Positions 10,895-22,000 of a stretch of 64,000 nucleotides of DNA are shown here, piece by piece. Below the pieces are notes generated by a model. That model did no database searches and was not told where the DNA came from. It was given only the letters and a program-made list of their open reading frames with translations. Every line of letters begins with the position of its first letter. Position 1 is the first letter of the stretch. The stretch comes from Paramacrobiotus metropolitanus (taxonomy: Eukaryota > Tardigrada > Eutardigrada > Parachela > Macrobiotidae): the NCBI RefSeq assembly GCF_019649055.1, contig NW_026570233.1, positions 1,488,001 through 1,552,000 of the forward strand, in the 5' to 3' direction. A program made the position numbers and the translations under genes.

Positions 10895-11218
10895 TCAGTT
10901 AGTTACCTTTCTCAAACAAAACCGGCCTTCAAATGTAGTGAGGCGTAAATATAAATTTAAATATAATCCAGCCTTGACCAGCCAGTATGATTTCTTCGGA
11001 TCGTGATTAACGTCATTAGGATGTGCCTTCAACCATACAAGTTGTGGATAAAAATACTTTGCAGAAAAAAGAATTCCAGTTAGAAAATCATTGCTCTCCA
11101 CTAAAAAATCTTCGTGTTCATTGTCGCGGGAAACAACAATAGCAATCAGTCTACAGGTTATAAAAGCGTGAACGACTGCGCAAGCAAAACATTTGAAGCT
11201 TTCTGCACTAGATTTCAC
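10895..11218 (-). CDS. Hypothetical 107-codon open frame, doubtful
   Basis: An open frame of 107 codons between two retroelement or GPCR relics. It contains FKCFACAVVHAFITCRLIAI near its start, which could be a short hydrophobic segment, and FYPQL / WLVKAGLYLNLYLRL later. I recognise no family and see no splice-supported extension. It may be an exon, a retroelement relic or chance. Low confidence that it is a gene. Confidence 0.15.
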   Translation of the reverse strand: MKSSAESFKCFACAVVHAFITCRLIAIVVSRDNEHEDFLVESNDFLTGILFSAKYFYPQLVWLKAHPNDVNHDPKKSYWLVKAGLYLNLYLRLTTFEGRFCLRKVTN

Positions 11219-11607
11219 GCTCTTTCACCGGATTAATAGATCTGAAGAACAAGGCGCTCTTTTCAGAGATACACAGGAAGGTTATTTCGCTTTAGCAGGA
11301 GCAATTTTGATCAATTTAGTAGCAATCTAAAGTAACGAAATTTAGTACAAAAATTAAAACTTCTTAATATATTTTAAACTGAAAAAATTCGCCGTGGAAG
11401 TGGTTTTAGTTCAGACTCGCTTCTTAACATTAAGCCTTTTGGAGGCAACTTCAGAAACATCGAACACGTAGCAACCAGACTTTCGGTGCTACGGTGCATG
11501 ACAATATGCTCAAATTCGTTATACATATCGAGTCGGCATACCTCGGCAACCAGGTGCTGGAACTGTGCGGTGTCCCAGCCCTCAGTGTCTGATAACGTCA
11601 ATCTGTA

Positions 11608-12035
11608 CCACATTTGGTTCGTGCTGGCGGCCTCTCAAAAAGTGAACATAAAACGTCCGCAAATTCTCCATGCTGAGGAAAAATAGCAATGGATCGCACA
11701 GAGTTTGCATCGGGTACAGACAAAACTGCACTTGCCGTAGTGTTACCAGGTGGTTAAAACTAAAAACGCCAATTTCAATAAAGCTGTACTAGGCAACCAA
11801 CATACAAGGTAACCAACGTATAGACATGCTGACTGTATATAGTGTCAGCAAGACGAATGGTCGGGCTGCAGCTTGGCGGTGTCTTGTTTCCATCCCGTTA
11901 TTCCTTGCCGTTCGCGACCGTCCGGCTATACCACGGCTCCGGTGTTGCAGACGCTTCCATAAAAGTACCGGATATGCCACCCGAATTATACGTTTCGGGA
12001 CACCTAAAACGCAGATCGCAGAGAACAGGTACAGG
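11608..12035 (-). pseudogene. GPCR pseudogene, TM5-TM7 remnant of the same family
   Basis: Minus-strand sequence reads TM5 (IRVAYPVLLWKRLQHRSRG), loop 3 (ARNNGMETRHRQAAARPF), TM6 (VLLTLYTVSMSIRWLPCM), then TM7 and tail (YPMQTLCDPLLFFLSMENL, then FLRGRQ). These parallel the intact GPCRs at 8743-9816 and 14686-15717. The frame breaks between TM6 and TM7 (about 11760-11790). The CWxP motif has become RWLP, and nothing 5' of TM5 is attached. Upstream of about 12035 the similarity stops abruptly. A second relic with the 5' end of the same gene type lies at 13405-13695. Confidence 0.82.
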
Positions 12036-13120
12036 AAACGCAGGAAAAAGCTGTAAATGCTATTACAGTATAAATCGGAATAAAATAAGAACATAGCCAT
12101 CAAGCGAACGTCCCGGGGCTTGTTTCATATTAAAGGAAACCGAAAATAAAATTATACGATATGCCCATGGTCTGTAATTTAGGTACGAAACAGCAGTGTA
12201 ATAGGCTTTTATTCTAAGAAGGAAACCGTTACGGACAAATCTCTTACTCGATGTTATTGTAGGGATCCTTTGGCGCATCATGTTTATTATAGATACCCAT
12301 ATTAATAATATGATATTTATCTTAATTAATATCCATTTACTTGTTTTAACCACCGATAGCCAGATTAACCGAACTCCCAAAGCTGCAGTTCGAAAAGGTC
12401 ATATTTTCTGAGATACTCATTCTACATTAATTTGGTGAAGGCACTGCAGAAACGTTAGTTGCAAATACCGTGAGCGAAGGAAAAATGTCCGAAACGAAAA
12501 CGGTGACATGGAAAAAGGCGAATTTTAAGCCGAGTCCGAGACGTATGCCCCGAAGTTTCTTTTTCGGTCAGTTCTTAACTGGTTAACGCATTATTCCGCA
12601 TTCCGAGGTACAGCATATTACGAGAGAAGTATTCCGCTGCCGGGACAGTCGCAAAGCTTCTACCTGAATCTGGCTAACCAACCATTTAGCCAAAGCGGCT
12701 CCGCAGTCCAGCGGTAAATCCTTATGCAACATTCCGTATTGCGATAACAGTAGATCACTGCCTTGGTTAAACCCTCGCTTAACGGTCGATTCCAAATTTA
12801 ATTTTGCAAGCGCAGTACAAACTTATCTTGCCACAGTTAACTTAATAACTGCGCTTGTGCAGTTATATCTATTTGAGCTAGTACAGTCCCTGTGTGTAAA
12901 GCCTTTAGCAAGTATCGTCATGTAAGTACAAACTGAGTACTAAAAAAACGAGATTCATGACAAAAACACTTCTTCAATGCTATCCGGCTCGGGTATTGTA
13001 CCCATAACACATATCGCGTTTTCTCGTTGCATTTGGATAGGTAACCGCTGTCTGATATATCTCCCCCCTTTCTGGCCTGTGGCAGTGGCGATACCGTTTC
13101 TAACCTTTTACACTAGCTGC
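12036..13120. other. Sequence separating the two GPCR relics; no gene recognised
   Basis: About 1.1 kb between the TM5-TM7 remnant and the retroelement fragment. A 70-codon minus frame at 12583-12795 (ALAKWLVSQIQVEALRL) is not recognised and could be more of a mobile element. Otherwise AT-rich unique sequence. Confidence 0.3.
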
Positions 13121-13324
13121 TTAGTCCCGTCGCTCCATGGGCCATAAATTTCGAACGCTGCAGCGGTGAAAATATACGGTGCGGTCAATGTACGAAGCTG
13201 CGAGTCTGTCGACGCACGTCACATCCACTGCTAGCGGTTTTCCAGGCTCCCACGGTACAAGTGTGATCACGTGATTCACATCCGGCCTCTTGTTATCTTT
13301 CACGAGTAGACCTTTCGAATCCAT
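13121..13324 (-). pseudogene. Second retroelement fragment, endonuclease-like region
   Basis: A 67-codon frame reads KGLLVKDNKRPDVNHV, then VPWEPGKPLAVDVTCVDRL, then AASYIDRTV. This parallels CRSNGKRPDG..PWKNG..VTVCDTFAMSYI in the fragment at 10010-10631, and keeps the D before VT that the other copy has lost. It lies between the two halves of the broken GPCR copy, so insertion of this element is a likely cause or consequence of that break. Truncated on both sides. Confidence 0.6.
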
Positions 13325-13404
13325 TCTTGCTGGGAAACCGGAACTATTGAAGAAAAATTCAGCACTTGTTACTTAATATGACGTATCGCTTTAGCCCGCA
13401 TTGC

Positions 13405-13695
13405 GCTGGTTCTGTGACGTACAGCGATGTCAGACCATTAGAAGGCGGATCCATGCTGTTGGGAGTAGTCGTCCCGCTGGTCCTTACCGGCAGTTTGTTC
13501 GCGCGTGAGCCAATAAAGTAGTTAACGATACGCATGGTGTTTAAAGCAATAAAGAAGATTTGAACATTCCCGAAAACCGGGCACCATACGAAACCATCAA
13601 GGGAAGGTCTGGCGCGCTTCGCAACAAATGAGACCTAATTAATACAGCAAACATGACCGTTGAGTGCAACTGCAGTAGGAAGTGGCAGTATAGCA
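13405..13695 (-). pseudogene. 5' relic of the broken GPCR copy (N-terminus and upstream flank)
   Basis: This stretch resembles the region that covers the start codon and upstream flank of GPCR copy 1 (about 9690-9905): shared blocks such as GGCAGT..CGCGCGTGA, AAGAAG(A/C)TTTGA, ACGAAA..ATC, AAGGTCT(G/C)GCGCG and CAACTGCAGTA / AACTGTAGTA. It is followed on the left by retroelement sequence and then by the TM5-TM7 remnant, so TM1-TM4 of this copy are missing. DNA-level comparison by eye only. Confidence 0.6.
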
Positions 13696-14685
13696 AGCAC
13701 GAAGAGGTGCGCCATTAGTTTAATAGTTTAATAGTTTCATCTCGGTAGCAGGTAACCCATTAACCTTTCATGTACAGATATAATAAGCACTAAATACCAA
13801 TACCTGACGCAAATGCCAAATCATGCGATAATTCATTTACGCAATACGGATTATTCTTGTAACAAAATATTGTTGTTTCATGTACTTTGTGTAGAAGTGT
13901 TGAACGATTTCCTTACCCATCGACGCGGAAAACAATAACGATTAAACCGTCTTCGGGTACTGCAAACATGAAGAACTTGCAGTATTTTGTAAAGCTTTTT
14001 GCGTCGGGAACTAATTAGCGACTTCATTGGCGGAACTACAGACCACATTTACACCAAAATCTAGCCAACCGAATACATAGTTCTTCGGGAGCGAGTGAAC
14101 TAAGCAAAATACTATGTCCAGTCTTATGAATGCTGTGTTCGTCCTTGTATGGGTTCTGCAGGTTTTACTTTTCCGTCAAATTACGTTTTATTTTTTCAGG
14201 CAAAGGTGAATGAAAGGTTTGGATGCAAACTGCATAGAATTGGTCCGCCATATACATTTACTTATGCTACAGTGCGGTGACTTAATAAAATAAAATTATG
14301 GGAGCTTTTCCATTTATTTCCATAAGAGAGACCCGTACTTATCATTGAACGGTTTACATGATGTAAACACTATTACATTTATTTTGTCATGTTTACATGT
14401 CGGCATGATGTGAGGCTCTAACCGGTTTACGTTTTTGTAGATCTGCATTAGGAATAATTCCGTTATCGAGTAAAGTATTTTCGGTTTACCATTTCCCTAA
14501 ACTTCATTAATAAATTTATTGCACCCTTTGGAATATGTGAATAGATAATCTGTGATAGAGCATTCAAAGGCACACCGTAAGGCGTTCCCCTAACAGCAAA
14601 GAAGCAATACTAACAAACCATAAATCACAAAAAATTGCCGGTTGTATCTCTGTAAGCACTACCCGATAGTTCGAGATCATAGCTT
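13696..14685. other. Intergenic, no gene recognised
   Basis: About 1 kb of AT-rich DNA between the broken and intact GPCR copies. I see no coding signal, RNA gene or repeat that I can support. Confidence 0.4.
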
Positions 14686-15717
14686 TCAATGTCTTGTAAA
14701 GTCTACTGCATTTTCTTCGCGCTGACGACCTCTCAGAAAACGAACAATTAGGGCACGCAAATTCCCTATGCTAAGCAGAAACAGTATTGGATCACACAGA
14801 CTCTGCAGCGGTGACAGATAAAACTGCACCGCTCTTAAGGTGCCAAAGCGGCTAGCGCCATTAGCGACAGTTTTCAATAAGGAAAAGTAGATCGTACTAG
14901 GTATCCAACATACGGACGTGCTGACGGTGTACAGTGTCAGCAGAACAAACGCTCGAGGTGAAGCATGTCGGTGTCTTGTTTCCATCCCATTATTCCTTCC
15001 CGCGATGGCACGGTTTCGGTGCTTCAACCGCTTCCATAAAAGCACAGGATAGGTCACCTGAATCAATAACTTCGGCACGCCAAAAATCCAGACCGACGCA
15101 AAGAGGTACCACGCCGGTTGTGTATCCGTATTGGTCCAGCACGTGTTCGGCTTCCGATAATACACGTCGTCCATAATCACTCCTGGCAGTTGGACAGTAT
15201 GGATGTAGAGTATCATGATGGTGCACACCCACCATGTTAGTTTCGCCGTATGATGCAGGCGGTACGACAGCGGCCAGAAAAGAGCCCAAGCGCGATTAAC
15301 GGTGATCAGTACGTGGCAGTGGACGGTTATCGGTACTATTACGTTCTGATTGTACATCAGCAATGTACAGAGCCAGTTATGCAGAGGCCAGAAGCCGTTT
15401 AGAGGGGTGGTCAAGACCGGTATGGTGGAGATGACCAGGAAAATAATATTGCTCAGAAGCAGAATAAAGATGTAGATGGTAATCGGAGCCCGGAGACTTT
15501 TGGTTTTCAGGAGAAGCACCACAACGATACAATTGAAAATTATTGAAGCGACCGATGTGCTGAAAAGGAATACCGATCCGCTGTCTGTGTTCGTAGTGGT
15601 CGTCCTGTTATCGCTCGGTGGTAATGTTGCCGCGCTTGACATGTTAAGGATTTTAACGCTGTAGTTAACGGCAGACATGGTGTGTACAAAATTGTTCTTT
15701 AATTTCAGCCCAATCAA
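14686..15717 (-). CDS. Divergent rhodopsin-like (class A) GPCR, intronless, copy 2
   Basis: One open frame of 343 aa, clearly paralogous to the GPCR at 8743-9816 (shared LLKTKSLRAP, RAWALFWPLSYRLHH, YPVLLWKRL, FVLLTLYTVSTS, QSLCDP). Landmarks: C in WLCTLLMYNQNV at TM3, C in KPNTCWTN in loop 2, NRA replacing DRY, CWIP in TM6, DPILF for NPxxY, and LSN in TM2 in place of the usual Asp motif. The third intracellular loop is shorter than in copy 1. The N-terminus has NYS, NMS and NRT sequons. The start could be the first Met or the Met in TMSAVNYS, since no signal peptide is obvious. Likely a plasma-membrane receptor of unknown ligand. The shared non-canonical motifs mean they predate the duplication. 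Confidence 0.88.
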   Translation of the reverse strand: MIGLKLKNNFVHTMSAVNYSVKILNMSSAATLPPSDNRTTTTNTDSGSVFLFSTSVASIIFNCIVVVLLLKTKSLRAPITIYIFILLLSNIIFLVISTIPVLTTPLNGFWPLHNWLCTLLMYNQNVIVPITVHCHVLITVNRAWALFWPLSYRLHHTAKLTWWVCTIMILYIHTVQLPGVIMDDVYYRKPNTCWTNTDTQPAWYLFASVWIFGVPKLLIQVTYPVLLWKRLKHRNRAIAGRNNGMETRHRHASPRAFVLLTLYTVSTSVCWIPSTIYFSLLKTVANGASRFGTLRAVQFYLSPLQSLCDPILFLLSIGNLRALIVRFLRGRQREENAVDFTRH

Positions 15718-18700
15718 GATGCGTCGAACAATGCTTCGAACTGGAGTGCTATAGCTTATAGAAGATATAAGAACATCGAAAGGTCTGACTTACTTTCCAA
15801 TGAAATGAGGAGTAATTACAGAGCAAACATGCCCGTGGACTGCGGCTATAGTTGACGTACGAAGCGCTAGTGTAATTGTGCTGAATAATTAGAAGGGAGT
15901 CGCTGAGCGCGCACTTCACTTGTAATATAGTTTTGATATGATCTAATTATATGTTAACATGATATTCTATATTTACATGTTTTCACCGGTGCAGTCGAAT
16001 AGCCCGGTCAGTCGAATTGTGGAGCGGTAAAGACGAAGATCAAGCTGAAACCAGAGATGTATGTAATTACGCGTAACGTTTCGGTCTGGCTGTCAGCTTT
16101 CAACTGGCTAAAAATTTCTAAGCATTTTAATTGGTGTATATCTGCGCAAACGTATTGATCTGTGCGCTAGCTGTTGCTGAATAAAAATGTAAATAATATC
16201 GACTAATTGCAACCGGCAAAAAAAGACGTCCATTTGTTGTTGTCCATGTGCGAGAAACATTTCTGAGATTTTTTTAGCCATTACAACGTCTTTATCGTAG
16301 TAGAATTATCAAGGAACTGCAAGTCCGATGCCACCTCCAGCAAACGTTTTACAAATAGCAAAACAGTCCTCCTTTCGCTCCTGTTGACGACCCAACGTCG
16401 CAGGTCGTAAACAAACAGGTAAAACTCAAGTAGAAACACCATCCAGGTAAAAAAGGCATTTTATACCTTCTGGTCACAGTGAAAGATGCCCTGTCAAATA
16501 GCTGGGAAATGTTCGAGATGCGAAGTCATTTCATTATAGGCTGGAATGTCTACCGTCTGTATTATACCTTTGGTTTAGTTAAAATTACTGAGAATGTATT
16601 TGCATGTTCCTTTTCAGGCTCTTCTTATATGTATTTGCGTGTTCCTCGTATTAGACATGATTCCATCTTGCGCCATCTTATTCGGCACATTTTTTCGCTT
16701 ACAAGCGCACACTAGAAATGGCGCCGGAAAGTCTTGCGAACCAGCATCACTTTACGAATGCCAAATGTCGGCAGACTCTTGTTAGGGACTCCAGTGTAAG
16801 CTTATCCAGTTATCCTTGTTTTATGGTGCATCCACTTGTTTCAGTAGTAGTATTTGTACGTTACTCCAGCCGTATACTGTATTATTTGTATAACACTTTG
16901 GTGACCTTTGCAAAACTGTTCATAATGCACGTTGCAAAGCCATCGCGAGTGGATGGAAAGATGTTCCCGAGAACATAAAACAGATTTTGTACGCCAGATT
17001 AGCTGTAATTTGCAGTCCCTTTGGAATTAAAGATTATGCTACAGTTTTTATTATGCTACAGTTGTAATTCATCGACATGGTAAACATAATGTTGTATTAT
17101 TACCTTGCTATCCATGATAATATAACTTTAATAGCGAAGCGAAGCGTTTCGCATAGGTTTTTATTCGCCTACAAACTATGTACAGTATCTTAAAATTAAT
17201 GTTATCCGCCCTTAATTACAGAGTACCTGCCTGCCTACAGTGCCTAGTGTACCTATGGTGGATTATTTGCTAAAAGTTCGATATATCTATTTAACATATA
17301 CTCGTATTAGTAAAATGCTTTGTCAAAGAACAAAGGCAGTACCAGTTATTTCTAAATGAGAGCATCCCTTTTCCGGTGTACTCAACGGGTTTGTACTTTT
17401 TTAAGCTGTGCGTAGAAAATACACTGTTGCACATTGGAGGTGGGTGTGTGCCCTTTGCTGTGAGAGTTTGTCCGCTTCCAACCGATTCCTGTATCTCCAC
17501 AGACAAATTGGGTGTATTCGTCATAAACGGACTGCTGATCGCTTTTTTTGTTGGATATATGCACGGATTAACGCCAATAACCAGCGACGGGATCGTTACA
17601 CGCACGAAAGCCCACGGACGCTCCGCCCCTAAGCGCTTGGCAAGTAATTCAAAGCCCAAATGAATGGCCACGAGTGAGCGAGCGTGTATCACATGCCCAT
17701 AGTCTCCCTGTGTTTCCATTGCCACGCTCCTGTTTACACAGTCATCTCGCCGCGCCTGGTCGCGCACTGTGTGAGGGAAAGTAAATTTCTTATGGAGAGG
17801 TTTTTAAGTTGATGCCACATCCTTTGTCCAAGGGCTTAAGTTAACTGGTGCGCCACTCACGGTCTCTGGTTGCAGCGTGCGGCGGTGCATTATTCCCGGG
17901 GCCGGCGAATTGGCCCCATCCGGATCTGCAGACAAAACCCGGGTCTTTTTTGTCCGGTCCGCACCCTACAAACTTAAACAGCCCAACAGGATGCGGCCAA
18001 ACAGGGAAGCAGATGACGCTGCTTCCGGTTGTTGCGCAGTCAAACGCTGCACGCAGCGATCGATGATCAGTCAAAGTTGTGCGTTGTACAGCAAGCTACA
18101 CCTGCCTAATTTCTTGTACACTTTAAATATACCCACAACAACATGCACTCAATTTGTTCGCCACACCCATCGCAATAAAATCCCCCGACCACACACACGC
18201 GTGTGTGCATGTGTGGGCCATGCCGCAGTCATCAGTCCAAGGAGAGTAGTTTCCATTCAATTTAATTTTTACTGTTGCCGGCCTCACAGGAACATTTGAT
18301 CCCGCGTGAGTGGCTGGCAGTTGTGTGTGTGTATATGTTGTGGTCCAATCTAGCTTCTGGATTATGACTGCCATCCAGCTGCAGCAGTCAATGTGCGCGC
18401 TCTCTCCTTTCCCTTCTTATTCCTCTCTCGCGGTTGTGGGATCATGAGTAACTCTTCTGCCTATCTGGTGCGGGAGAGATGAGAAGGAAATTAATAGCAC
18501 ATCACTCCTGCTTGTCATATCCAACTCTGCTCCATATCACTCTATCCCCGGCCCGAACGCCGGTCCTGTGAACGCATGCCGTTCACTTTGCCACATACAC
18601 ACATACTCATACACAGTCGTCGCGCTGCTCTCCTCCATTCCACCGGAAACCGTTATGAACGGGTCAGAGGCCTGCCGAGTTTTTCTTGCACATTGGGCGC

Positions 18701-19040
18701 TGATCTTATCGCAGCGTGAAATATGCCCCATTATTCAGCTGCTCAAGCGTCCACCCACCTTGCCGATCAAGCACGCCGGCGCTCGGTAAACGCCGGAATC
18801 TGATTTTTCCCAGGAGTCAGACACTGTGGGAAGATTTTTCCGCACCATGCAATAGTTGTGTTTTCTTGCTGGAATATTATCCCGGTTGAATGAATGATCC
18901 AGCGCCTTATCGAGGACGTTGGTGGTGTCTTGTGGAAACCGATGCGATCTGATGCTCATGCCGGGTACGGAGCCGCAGCTGCCTGCTCAAGCGGTTGTCG
19001 TGATTAAGGCACCAACGGCTGCTGCGGCCGGTTATGCGCC
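15718..19040. other. Intergenic region between GPCR copy 2 and the TARP-like gene
   Basis: About 3.3 kb. The first 130 bp (to about 15850) resemble the upstream flank of the other GPCR copies (AAAGGTCTGACTT.., ATGAGGAGTAATTA, CAAACATGCCCGTGGACTG), so the duplicated unit included promoter-proximal DNA. Beyond that I recognise no gene. Open frames near 16479-16978 and 17291-17767 overlap on opposite strands and show no domain. A CA/TG-rich palindromic stretch (CACACACACGCGTGTGTG) lies near 18190-18210. The last kilobase probably holds the promoter and 5' UTR of the TARP-like gene. Confidence 0.4.
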
Positions 19041-22000
19041 ATGGTGGCCTGCACTGAACGGCGTATGGCCGTCAGCAGTCACGTACTGAACGCGGCCTCC
19101 ATCATCTGCCTGGCAACCTCCATGCTCACCAATCACTGGCTGCTGACCGAGGAGCGCATCCCCGAAGAGTCGGCCACGCCGCATTTTATGCTGACAAAGG
19201 CCGGGACGTTCGTGCAGAGCAATACGACGTACTGGAATCGGACCACGTTCTCCGGCATGTTCGCGTTCTGTACGCGCAATGGTAGGTCTGTAATATTGGT
19301 AGTTCTTCCATTTGCTTCGAGTAGATCGCAGCGCTGTCGTTCTTCGAAAAAAACTCAGCGTTTACAGGATTTTTAAACATCAATGCTCCGAACTTATGAA
19401 ATTCGATATTCTTTTCGTTTGTACACTGTACATAGTCATTCCAGCATTTGAACTTCGTGATTTGGGTAGATTGAAGCTAAATTGTGAGCAACTGAGTAAG
19501 CCATATAATTTATTTTTGCCAAATGATTTTTATAATAATTATTTGTGTCAATTGGTGCAGTTTTCGTCCGTTTCGCACATCCCTTTAAATAATGCTTTTC
19601 GTATGGTTACAGATATATCATGACAGTCAAGTGTATTATGACGCGTGCACTTACGCGTAAATCAATTTGAGCATTTTTTAAACTTTGTTTCGGCGAATTA
19701 CGAATGTCAAGTGTTCCAATTAAATGGCGCGGCATCGCGTGTCTGCCCGTAATAAATATCCAGCTGACGATTGCACTCCATAATTTATTGGCATGTACAC
19801 AAACTCTTCGATTTCTACTGTTTGTCTATAATATATACCAACGATTGTTGGGATACATTGATTGTTTATCTTTGGGGCTGCGCGGATGCTCGGGGACGAG
19901 AGTGGGAGAAGCGGTACCGGGCAGGGGGAGCGATTGTGTCTATCTCGCATGCATTATTTGAAGAAGTTAACCCAATTTGTCTAGCTAGCAGTTGGCAAGT
20001 GCGTATAGGGATAAAACGGGATGCAGCGTACACACACACACACGACGCCACACAGCGTCGCAATGTGCCGGTCGGACAGTTGAAAAATCAATCGATCATC
20101 AAAGCAGCAGCATGTGGTGCACATGTTCCCCCCGGTTCGGGCGTGCTGTGTAATGGCCAGTGTAACCGTCGATACGCGAACGGGTTTTTTAATTTCCAGT
20201 TGCTCTGATCGCGCCTGTAACACCCGGCATCCTCCCATCGATCAATGGGACGCCATAGACGGTTAGATTATACAATACCGTATATACAGTGATATATGCA
20301 CTCTCCCGGCATTCGAATCGCAGCATTGTCCACGCGGGAATAAATAGACCAACGTCGCACCCCCCAACAATGTCGATGGCCCGGCCACTTGAGTTAGCTG
20401 CACGCGGCCGAAAAAAAGGTTTCTATGTTGGAGAGCGGTTTCTGTTGGTCTCGGTTAAATGCGAAGAAGCAGCTGTGCATTATCAGGGTGTTATGAAATC
20501 CAAACAAAGCCGGTGGAAGGCGTTGACGCACAGCTTTTTTCGTAAAAATATTTTTGCGGTTTGCAAAATAGATTCTTGTCTTTCTAAATATAACCCAAAA
20601 CATTAAATTCTGAATTCTGATTGTACTATGATTGTGCATAAGTATATATTACTTTTTTGCCGTATACGTAGTACCATCTTTGATGAAGCGTTAGCGTCGA
20701 AAATCACGACATACTACGTAATCAGAAAAAGCTAACATTCCAAAAAGCAAACCCAAGCAGTTTTAAATCTTCATACAGCCTTGAATTAAGCGTAAAATTA
20801 AAATAAATAGAAATAAAAGGTTTACGCTATTTAGAAGTAGCGTGTAATGTGCGGTATTGCGATTCAGCACATTATGCTTTTAATTTGTGCACATACTTTT
20901 TTAGCCCTACTTCACTGTGGTCTCTCTTAATTTATTCGTTAGTATTACTATCAGTTAAGCCACTGCAAACTCCAGGAGAAACTTGTGAGATGAATAGTCT
21001 TTTGTTGAAATGTTTCCCTGCGTTCAAATTTTACTTTTATTTTTGTTGATAATATCTTTATAGTTTATCCCCCATCAAATCTTCGCATTATTGCGCTTTT
21101 TGTTACGCCTTCTAATGTAAGAAATGAATGCAATGTTCTGACATGCAGTGTATACGAATAATTCCGGCTTTGGTCTGGCTACAACTCGTAATCCTTACAG
21201 TCGTCATTAAACAAGTAATAGATTTCCAATTATTTTCCCACCCAATCTGACTGGAGGGAAAAATTCGTTAGAGCGGCAAAATGTATTATGTAGACCAGGG
21301 CTGGCTGTTCAGGGGCACTAGTGGCCCGCGGCGTGCATCGTGGTCGCCACGCATCCACCACCAAATGTCCCTAGACTCCGCACTGCGTAACCGCACTGTA
21401 AATTGCACATCAAAACCTCATTTCCCAGTAGACGTTCCCGCTCGTTCACGCGACCACCGCCACCACCATAATACGGAGACCGTGAGCTGGAGAGATTGTG
21501 TAATCGATTACCTAACCACCCACCACTCATCATTAGGCCAACTCGCGCCATTTTTTTCATGTAACACATGGACCAATTGCCAGTGCCTTGGTATGAACAT
21601 TGGGGAATTTGTTTAGGAGAAAAAGCCGGTTCGGGTTTATTAGTGCACTTGCTGTAGCATCATTAGCATTATCACATCACTTTGTCTGATGGTGCCTGGT
21701 TGTTGTTATATTGGCTGTGCTGCTCTGCGCAGTCAAGGATATGGGCTGCAATTTAATCATCCGCAGCTTGATTTCCGCAGGATATCGTGGGTACTTGTGG
21801 CGCTGTGTGGGGCTGCTGTACGCTGGGACGGCTCCAATTGGCATGTGACAGTGTGCTAAACAGACCATTTCTCATGTTGCTATATTGCTCTGTCTGTTCC
21901 TTCTGCAGTCTATCCCTCCTTACCGGAGCAGCCGGCTGACTGCTTCTGGATCGACCACCACATTCCCGATCATACGCGCCTGGTGGATGCCCGCAATGCC

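Noticed and set aside
17291-17767. 158-codon minus frame overlapping + frames at 17376-17663
   Set aside because: Mutually overlapping frames on both strands, no domain, no signal peptide, no supporting splice structure.
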